A DNA stretch of 64,000 bases. Origin: Streptomyces sp. KL109B (GTDB lineage Bacteria; Actinomycetota; Actinomycetes; Streptomycetales; Streptomycetaceae). Shown here piece after piece: positions 58,939-64,000 of this stretch (positions are counted from its first letter, which is position 1; each line of letters begins with the position of its first letter). A program made the translations under genes and the position numbers. The notes under the pieces were generated by a model. It made no database searches, was not told the DNA's origin, and saw only the letters and a program-made list of their open reading frames with translations. The stretch is from the NCBI RefSeq assembly GCF_030766935.1, contig NZ_JASERL010000003.1:186001-250000 (forward strand). The letters run 5' to 3'.

Positions 58939-59613
58939 TCACCCCGGCGTGACCAGACGTGCCTCGTACGCGAACACCGCCGCCTGCGTGCGGTCGCGCA
59001 GGCCCAGTTTCACCAGGACCCGGCTCACATGCGTCTTGATCGTCGACTCGGCGACGACGAGGCGTTCGGCGATCTCGCCGTTGGACAGGCCCTGCGCGAT
59101 GAGGACGAGCACCTCCGTCTCGCGCTCGGTCAGCTCCCCGTGCGCGCCCGGCTGCCGGGCCGCCGGGTGTCGCGGCGCCTCGGACAGCTTGGCGAACTCG
59201 GTGATCAGACGGCGGGTCACGGTGGGCGCGAGGAGGGCCTCGCCGTTCGCCACCACGCGTACGCCGTCGGCGAGTTCGCGCGCGGAGGCGTCCTTGAGGA
59301 GGAAGCCGGAGGCGCCGGCCCGCAGCGCCTGGTAGACGTATTCGTCGAGGTCGAAGGTGGTCAGGACGAGGACCTTGGTGCCCGCGTCGGCCGGTTCCGT
59401 CGCGACGATCTCGCGGGTGGCCTCGATGCCGTTCAGCTCCGGCATGCGGATGTCCATCAGGACGACGTCGGGGCGGAGTTCGTGGACCTTGGTGATGGCC
59501 TCGGCGCCGTCGACCGCCTCGCCGACGACCTCGATGTCGGGCATCGCGTTCAGGAGGACCGAGAAGCCCTCGCGGACCATCATCTGGTCGTCGGCGACGA
59601 GGACCCTGATCAC
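58939..59613 (-). CDS. NarL/LuxR-family response regulator
   Basis: A 224-residue regulator. The receiver domain begins VIRVLVADDQMMVREGFSVL, with phospho-acceptor Asp54 (VVLMDIRMPELNG), Thr in VLVLTTFDLDEY and Lys in GFLLKDASARELADGV. A linker (AKLSEAPRHPAARQPGAHGE) leads to the LuxR HTH (LTERETEVLVLIAQGLSNGE, IAERLVVAESTIKTHVSRVL). Start GTG at 59613 overlaps the kinase stop (GTGA). It works with the kinase upstream. Confidence 0.95.
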   Translation of the reverse strand: MIRVLVADDQMMVREGFSVLLNAMPDIEVVGEAVDGAEAITKVHELRPDVVLMDIRMPELNGIEATREIVATEPADAGTKVLVLTTFDLDEYVYQALRAGASGFLLKDASARELADGVRVVANGEALLAPTVTRRLITEFAKLSEAPRHPAARQPGAHGELTERETEVLVLIAQGLSNGEIAERLVVAESTIKTHVSRVLVKLGLRDRTQAAVFAYEARLVTPG

Positions 59614-60956
59614 GCCTGCTCCTCGGGCTCGGGGGTGGTGGCCGCGCCGACCGGGATGAAGACGGTGACCTCGTAGCCGCCGTCGGCCGTCTCCCCCGCC
59701 GTCATCTCGCCGCCCAGCATGGACACGCGCTCGCGCATGCCGGTGATGCCGTGCCCGGCGCCGGGGCTGGGCTTGACCAGGCCGGTGCACGGGCCGTTCA
59801 CGATCCGCAGGCCGAGGCCCCCGAGGACGTACGACACCTCGACGGCGGCCTGTGAACCGGGCGCGTGCCGCAGGGTGTTGCTGAGCGCCTCCTGCACGAT
59901 CCGGTACGCCGACAGCTCGACGCCGGGCGGGAGCTCGCGGGCCGCGCCGGTCAGCGTCTTCGTGGCGGTCAGGCCGGCGTCCCGGACGTTCTCCAGGAGC
60001 TTGTCGAGGTCGGCGAGGGTGGGCTGCGGGGCGTCGGGGGCCTCGTAATCCTCCGCGCGTACGACGCCCAGGACACGGCGGAGTTCGGTGAGGGCCGCCA
60101 CCGCGTTCTCGCGGATCGTGACGAAGGCCTGTTCCAGCTCCGGGGGCGGGTTCTCCACACGGTAGGGGGCGGCCTCCGCCTGGATGGCGACGACCGACAT
60201 GTGGTGCGCCACCACGTCGTGCAGCTCGCGCGCGATGTTCGTGCGCTCTTCGAGGAGCGTACGCTTGTCGCGCTCGACGGCGGTGACCGTGCGCTCCTGC
60301 ACGACCTCGCGCCGGGTGGCGCGGTTGACCTGGACGAGCGCCACGATCCCGACCCCGAGCCCCGACAGCACCGCCATCGGGACCGCGATGCCACCGTCGA
60401 TGCCGCCGAAGAGCACCGCGGACAGCAGCGCGTACAGCGTGGACAGGGACCACATCCACGCCGCCGTACGCGGCCGGGTGCGGGCCGCGACCACCATCAT
60501 CACGACCGTGTGGCCCAGGAGACTGCCGCCCGACCACGGGTAGAGGCCGTCGCTGGTCGCCCACACGAGGACCGGGGCCACCAGGAGCGAGAGCCACCAG
60601 GCGAGCACCGGGCGGATCAGGGTGAGCGCCACCGGGACCGACGCCATCAGCCCGGCGACGAGGGCGAAGGGGCCTTCGTCGATGGCGCCGTAGCTCGTCG
60701 CTCCCACGAACAGCGTGAGCGCGGCGAGTACGAGGACGACGGCGTGCGGCAGCAGCCCCAGGTGCTTGCGCGTCCCGTCGGGGAACTGCCGGGCCCACGG
60801 CCCGTCCGTGCCCGCGCGGGGCAGCGGCCGGTACGCGAGCACGCCGCGGAACAGGTCCTCGCGCAGCCCCCGCAGCGCCGACTTGGCGAGACTGAACTCG
60901 GGGCTGTGCTCGCGCGGCGCCCCGGAGATGGTGGTCGTGTCGGTCATGGCGTTCAC
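59610..60956 (-). CDS. NarL-type sensor histidine kinase
   Basis: A 448-residue kinase with about five to six helices in the first 210 residues (HAVVLVLAALTLFVGATSYG; FALVAGLMASVPVALTLI; WWLSLLVAPVLVWATSDG). The HisKA_3 box is NIARELHDVVAHHMSVVAIQ with His246, and the HATPase lobe has YRIVQEALSNTLRHAPGS and GHGITGMRERVSMLGGEM. The N box is intact. The start is taken as GTG at 60956; an ATG at 60947 (MTDTTT) is as plausible. It overlaps the response regulator by 4 bp. Confidence 0.93.
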   Translation of the reverse strand: MNAMTDTTTISGAPREHSPEFSLAKSALRGLREDLFRGVLAYRPLPRAGTDGPWARQFPDGTRKHLGLLPHAVVLVLAALTLFVGATSYGAIDEGPFALVAGLMASVPVALTLIRPVLAWWLSLLVAPVLVWATSDGLYPWSGGSLLGHTVVMMVVAARTRPRTAAWMWSLSTLYALLSAVLFGGIDGGIAVPMAVLSGLGVGIVALVQVNRATRREVVQERTVTAVERDKRTLLEERTNIARELHDVVAHHMSVVAIQAEAAPYRVENPPPELEQAFVTIRENAVAALTELRRVLGVVRAEDYEAPDAPQPTLADLDKLLENVRDAGLTATKTLTGAARELPPGVELSAYRIVQEALSNTLRHAPGSQAAVEVSYVLGGLGLRIVNGPCTGLVKPSPGAGHGITGMRERVSMLGGEMTAGETADGGYEVTVFIPVGAATTPEPEEQA

Positions 60957-61054
60957 GGTAGGACCGGGCGGAGGGGCGGCGCGTCCGTACGGAGGAGGGT
61001 TTGCGGGGGTCCGTCGGAAGGACTACGTGGGGCCACGGAGCGGCCCCCGGGCGG

Positions 61055-61939
61055 TCACCAGGCCAGTTGCGCGATCTCCTCCGCGACCACCGCGCAGGCG
61101 TCCGCCGCCGGGTCGATCGGCGGGAAGTGGCCGACCTCCTCCAGATACGTGACGCCCACGACCTCGCCCGCCTTCGCCGCCGCGTCCGCGTACGCCTCGG
61201 TCAGGGCGAAGGGGACGGTGGTGTCCGTGCGGCCCTGGACGACGGTCGTGGCGACACCGGTCGGCAGGAGTTCCACGGGGTCGGTGTACGGGCGCCGTTC
61301 GTCGAACAGACCCTTCGTACCGCCCAGGAGTTGGACGCAGGCGCCCGCGCACACGCCGAGTTCCTCGGCGAGCGTGAAGTCCGCGAGCGGGGCGAGGGCG
61401 ACGACGCCGCGCAGCGCCGCCGAGTCCGGGGTGCGCCAGGGGGCGCCCTCCGGCAGTACGTGCCGGGCGGCGGCCCACAGCGCGAGGTGGCCGCCGGCCG
61501 AGTGCCCGGTGACGACGGTGCGGCGGGCGTCGGCGGAGGGGAGGTGCTCGGCGACGAGGGCGGGCATGGTGTCGAGCGCGTTCGCGACGTCGTCGAAGGT
61601 CTCCGGCCAGCGGCCGGCGATGGGGCCTTGGGCGTCCTGGTGGGGCAGCGAACTACCGCGCCGGTACTCGACGTTCGCGACGGCGAAACCACGTCGCGCC
61701 AGGAAGTCGCAGAACGGGCCCAGGTACGCCCTGTCGTACGGCGCCCGCCACGCGCCGCCGTGCAGGACCACGACCAGCGGGGCGGCGGTGGAGCCGTCCC
61801 TCGGGGCGTAGAAGTCGACGATCTGATCGGGGTGATCGCCGTACGCGGCGCTGACGTCCGGCGGCGCGGCGGGGTGCGAGAAGGCCGACGCCTCCTCCGC
61901 CTCCTCACGGGCGGCGCCGGACTTGTCGGGGTCTGGCAT
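61055..61939 (-). CDS. Alpha/beta hydrolase, putative kynurenine formamidase
   Basis: A 294-residue cytoplasmic hydrolase. Oxyanion motif VVVLHGGAWRAPYDRAYLGP, nucleophile elbow VVTGHSAGGHLALWAA, Asp in VVQGRTDTTVPFALTEAYAD, and catalytic His in LEEVGHFPPIDP. The HGGxW motif and overall pattern are typical of AFMID-like kynurenine formamidases. A kynureninase gene lies nearby (63478) with a TetR regulator between them, which supports a step in tryptophan degradation; the assignment is inference. ATG at 61939 (MPDPDKSG) with GGAG upstream is chosen over an upstream in-frame start. Confidence 0.82.
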   Translation of the reverse strand: MPDPDKSGAAREEAEEASAFSHPAAPPDVSAAYGDHPDQIVDFYAPRDGSTAAPLVVVLHGGAWRAPYDRAYLGPFCDFLARRGFAVANVEYRRGSSLPHQDAQGPIAGRWPETFDDVANALDTMPALVAEHLPSADARRTVVTGHSAGGHLALWAAARHVLPEGAPWRTPDSAALRGVVALAPLADFTLAEELGVCAGACVQLLGGTKGLFDERRPYTDPVELLPTGVATTVVQGRTDTTVPFALTEAYADAAAKAGEVVGVTYLEEVGHFPPIDPAADACAVVAEEIAQLAW

Positions 61940-62007
61940 GCTCCAACCTCTCGACGTCGTGCGGAACTTGCGGGTTACGGGTATGCGGACGCTACCAGGC
62001 CCGTGAC

Positions 62008-62055
62008 GTGCGTCAACACGCACAGTGACGGCACAAACGGTTCCTTTGTTCCGTT
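62008..62055. promoter_or_regulatory. Candidate TetR operator sites
   Basis: Two inverted repeats in the divergent gap between the hydrolase and TetR genes: GTGCGT-CAAC-ACGCAC (62008-62023) and AACGG...CCGTT (62036-62055), the latter overlapping a possible -10 (TTACCCT). Their location suggests an autoregulated divergent promoter. Confidence 0.5.
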
Positions 62056-62067
62056 ACCCTGGCCGCC

Positions 62068-62691
62068 ATGACCAGTGACCCGGCGCGGCCGCCCGAACCC
62101 GGCACGCTGCGCCCCGGTGGGCGCACCGCGCGGGTGCGGGCCGCGGTGCTCGACGTGACGGGCGACGTCCTCGCGGAACAGGGCTTCGACCGGCTCGACC
62201 TCGCCGATGTGGCGCGGCGCGCGGACGTCGGCAAGACGACGGTGTACCGGCGGTGGGGTTCGCCCACGGGGCTCGTCGCGGACCTCCTCGACCAGATGGC
62301 GCGGGAGCCGCTTCCGCGCACCGAGACGGGGACGCTCCGCGGGGATCTGGTGGCCAACGCGCGTCTTGTGCAACGTACGTTGGCGGATCGGCGGCAGGGG
62401 GCGCTGTTCCGGGCGGTGATCGCGGCGGCGGCGTGTGACGCGCGTGCGGCGGATGCGCTCGCGCGCTTCTACGCGGTGCGGGTGGCGGAGTGGGCCCCCT
62501 GCGTGGAACAGGCGGTGTCCCGCGGCGAATTGCCTCCCGGCACGTCCCCCTCCGAGGTCATCCGCGCCGTCTCGGCCCCCCTCTACTACCACCTCCTCAC
62601 CACCGGCACCGCCCCCACGGACACCGACGCGTGCCGCTCCGCGGAGGCGGTGGTGGTGGCGGCCGTGGCCGGGGTGTACGTCGTCGCGTAG
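62068..62691 (+). CDS. TetR family transcriptional regulator
   Basis: A 207-residue repressor. N-terminal HTH: VRAAVLDVTGDVLAEQGFDR, LDLADVARRADVGKTTVYRR, WGSPTGLVADLLDQMA. The C-terminal ligand domain is helical (GDLVANARLVQRTLADRRQG; FYAVRVAEWAPCVEQAVSRG). Divergent from the formamidase-like hydrolase, so this is its likely target. The start is ATG at 62068. Confidence 0.93.
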   Translation: MTSDPARPPEPGTLRPGGRTARVRAAVLDVTGDVLAEQGFDRLDLADVARRADVGKTTVYRRWGSPTGLVADLLDQMAREPLPRTETGTLRGDLVANARLVQRTLADRRQGALFRAVIAAAACDARAADALARFYAVRVAEWAPCVEQAVSRGELPPGTSPSEVIRAVSAPLYYHLLTTGTAPTDTDACRSAEAVVVAAVAGVYVVA

Positions 62692-62753
62692 CGCGGCGAC
62701 GGGGTTGGTGAACCGGTGCCGGGGGGTGTGAACCGGTGCCGGGGCGGGCTCGT

Positions 62754-62900
62754 GGTGTTGGGCGCGGCGCCCCGGGGTTCCCGGCTGCGCCGGGAGCGGC
62801 GCTTCTGGTGCTGGGCGCGCTGCCCCGGAGTTCCCGGCTGCGCCGGGGCGGGCTCGTGGTGCTGGGCGCGCTGCCCCGGGGGCGGTGCTTCCCGGGGTCG
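62754..62900. repeat. Imperfect tandem repeat, about 52 bp
   Basis: GGTGxTGGGCGCGxxGCCCC followed by GGxGTTCCCGGCTGCGCCGG recurs from 62754, 62807 and 62858 with small differences. It is non-coding, in the 786-bp gap 62692-63477. Confidence 0.75.
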
Positions 62901-62960
62901 GCGCCCACTCTTTAGGGCACGCCGCACCGGGGGCCGCCTTGCCCACCCTGCCGCCCAAGG

Positions 62961-63290
62961 CGGCAGATTGCCCAAGGCGGGTGCGGCCGACCGCAATGGG
63001 TGGGGAGCCGTGGTTTGGCGGCAGATCACCCGAGGCGGGCGCGGCCCACCGCAACGGGCCGGGAGCCGTGGTTTGGCGGCAGATTGCCCGAGGCGGGTGC
63101 GGCCGACCGCAATGGGTGGGGAGCCGTGGTTTGGGGGCAGATTGCCCGAGGCGGGTGCGGCCCGCCGCAACGGGCCGGGAGCCGTGGTTTGGCGGCAGAT
63201 CGCCCAAGGCGGTGCGGCCCGCCGCAACGGGCCGGGAGCCGGGCTCGGCGGCAGATCGCCCAAGGCGGTGCGGCTCACCGTGGGGCCGAC
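62961..63290. repeat. 58-bp tandem repeat array (about six units)
   Basis: Units start with CGGCAGAT(T/C)(G/A)CCC at 62961, 63019, 63077, 63135, 63193 and 63249 (periods 58, 58, 58, 58, 56). Each continues GAGGCGGGTGCGGCC and ends GGGAGCCGTGGTTTGG or close to it. Alternate units carry GACCGCAATGGGT or CCGCAACGGGCC, suggesting duplication of a two-unit block. Confidence 0.9.
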
Positions 63291-63292
63291 GC

Positions 63293-63321
63293 CCCCGGAG
63301 GGGGCGGGTGGGTGGGAGATG
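63293..63321. repeat. G-rich box, third copy
   Basis: GGGCCGACGCCCCCGGAGGG followed by GGCGGGTGG, matching the boxes at 37109 (inverted) and 37502. Confidence 0.8.
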
Positions 63322-63357
63322 GGCGGGGCGCCCCAAGGGGCGGTCGAGGTGACCCGC

Positions 63358-63449
63358 TTCAGGCCCCGTCGGCGATTGATGCGCGTCGGCCCCGGGTGGG
63401 CAATTCAAGCCCCGCCGTCGGACGATAGCCCGCGGGTGCCGGGGCGGAG
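63358..63449. repeat. Degenerate dispersed GC element, 3' of kynureninase
   Basis: Contains GGCCCCGTCGGCGATTGA, then CAAGCCCCGCCGTCGGACGA and GCCGGGGCGGAGGCCC. It appears to be one or two damaged copies lying between the convergent TetR and kynureninase genes. Confidence 0.65.
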
Positions 63450-63477
63450 GCCCGTGGGTGTAACCCCGGACCCGGTG

Positions 63478-64000
63478 TTACGGGAGTTCGTGGGAGAGGG
63501 AGCGCGCCGCGCGTTCCACGTCCGCGTAGGAGAGGTACAGCGGCGTGAAGCCGAAGCGGAGGATGTCGGGGGCGCGGAAGTCACCGACGACGCCGCCCGC
63601 GATCAGCCGCCGCATCACGTCATCCGCGTCAACGCACCGCAACGCCACCTGACTCCCCCGCTCCCCGTGCGGCCCCGGCGTCACCGACTCCACCCGCCCC
63701 CCGGGAACGTACGCCTCGACACACTCGAGGAAGAAGTCCGTCAGGGCGAGGGACTTGGCGCGGACCGACTCGACGGAGACGTCAGGGCGCGCCCACACTT
63801 CCAGCGCCGCCTCCAACGCCAGCATCGACAGAATGTCCGGCGTCCCGACCCGCCCCCGTACGACCCCATCCGCGGCCTCGTACTCGGAACGCATCCCGAA
63901 CGGTTCGGCGTGCGAGTTCCACCCGGGCAGCGGCGAGTCGAAGGCCGCCTGGTGCGCGCGCCGCACGTACAGGTAGGCGGGCGAACCCGGCCCCCCGTTC
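63478..64000 (-). CDS. kynU: Kynureninase, C-terminal part (runs off the window)
   Basis: The C-terminal 174 residues of a PLP enzyme that cleaves L-kynurenine to anthranilate and alanine. The visible part starts with NGGPGSPAYLYVRRAHQAAF, the segment just after the PLP-lysine region in kynureninases. It continues PLPGWNSHAEPFGM, GTPDILSMLALEAALEV, SVESVRAKSLALTDFF and RGSQVALRCVDADDVMRRLI, ending FGFTPLYLSYADVERAARSL. These match the family tail closely. The stop is TAA at 63478-63480. It continues past 64000. Confidence 0.93.
   Translation of the reverse strand, partial: NGGPGSPAYLYVRRAHQAAFDSPLPGWNSHAEPFGMRSEYEAADGVVRGRVGTPDILSMLALEAALEVWARPDVSVESVRAKSLALTDFFLECVEAYVPGGRVESVTPGPHGERGSQVALRCVDADDVMRRLIAGGVVGDFRAPDILRFGFTPLYLSYADVERAARSLSHELP

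Noticed and set aside
62961..63290. Possible CRISPR array
   Set aside because: The 58-bp units are contiguous tandem repeats without unique spacers, and no cas genes are nearby.

Overview
The window is high-GC actinobacterial DNA that reads as a Streptomyces chromosome. It has GTG starts, pervasive short gene overlaps (ATGA, GTGA, TGATG), and Streptomyces-specific families: chaplins, rodlins, an SsgA-like protein, DUF5949, a DUF5753/DUF397 pair and large BTAD/AAA regulators. No rRNA, tRNA, insertion sequence or CRISPR array was seen. One cis-regulatory RNA is recognisable, a yybP-ykoY manganese riboswitch.

Region 1 (1-5.3 kb) is an aerial-surface locus: an SsgA-like sporulation protein, two short chaplins, three rodlins (one divergent from two in tandem) and two small secreted proteins. 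It is flanked by a partial membrane protein and a stand-alone IclR-type HTH protein. Region 2 (5.4-20.8 kb) is mostly exported protein genes on the minus strand: a giant BTAD/AAA regulator, an FG-GAP repeat protein translationally coupled to a subtilisin-like protease, an M23 peptidase, and a 1602-residue DUF11/GEVED surface protein ending in an LSDTG sorting signal. Region 3 (20.9-27.4 kb) holds a riboswitch-controlled GDT1-type cation transporter, a flavoprotein/SDR pair, an S9 peptidase and a SURF1 protein.

Region 4 (27.8-36.8 kb) has an ECF sigma factor with a membrane partner, asd-ask (aspartate pathway), DUF5063-recR-ybaB, a SLATT protein and a GntR regulator. Region 5 (37.7-48.2 kb) has a class III aminotransferase, an OmpR-type two-component system, a VTC/DUF4956 pair, a Ser/Thr kinase, and an unusual membrane protein whose extracellular half looks like a type 1 periplasmic binding protein. 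Region 6 (48.3-64 kb) has a PGA hydrolase-like protein, a frameshifted DUF5753 regulator with its DUF397 partner, purA, a diacylglycerol-kinase-like protein, a MarR/ABC exporter module with a perfect palindromic operator, a Uma2 protein, a P450, a NarL-type two-component system, and a putative tryptophan/kynurenine locus ending in a truncated kynureninase.

Two repeat systems run through the window. One is a GC-rich element of about 50 bp made of two hairpins. It lies at the 3' ends of genes, forms a four-copy 71-bp tandem array, supplies stop codons to two genes, and in one case sits in frame inside the BTAD/AAA coding sequence. The other is a set of 52-58 bp tandem arrays with a shared G-rich box in two gene-free stretches (36.8-37.7 and 62.7-63.5 kb). 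The most unusual items are the element inside a coding region, the three-rodlin/two-chaplin cluster, the coupled protease/FG-GAP pair, and the lone membrane protein with a binding-protein domain.
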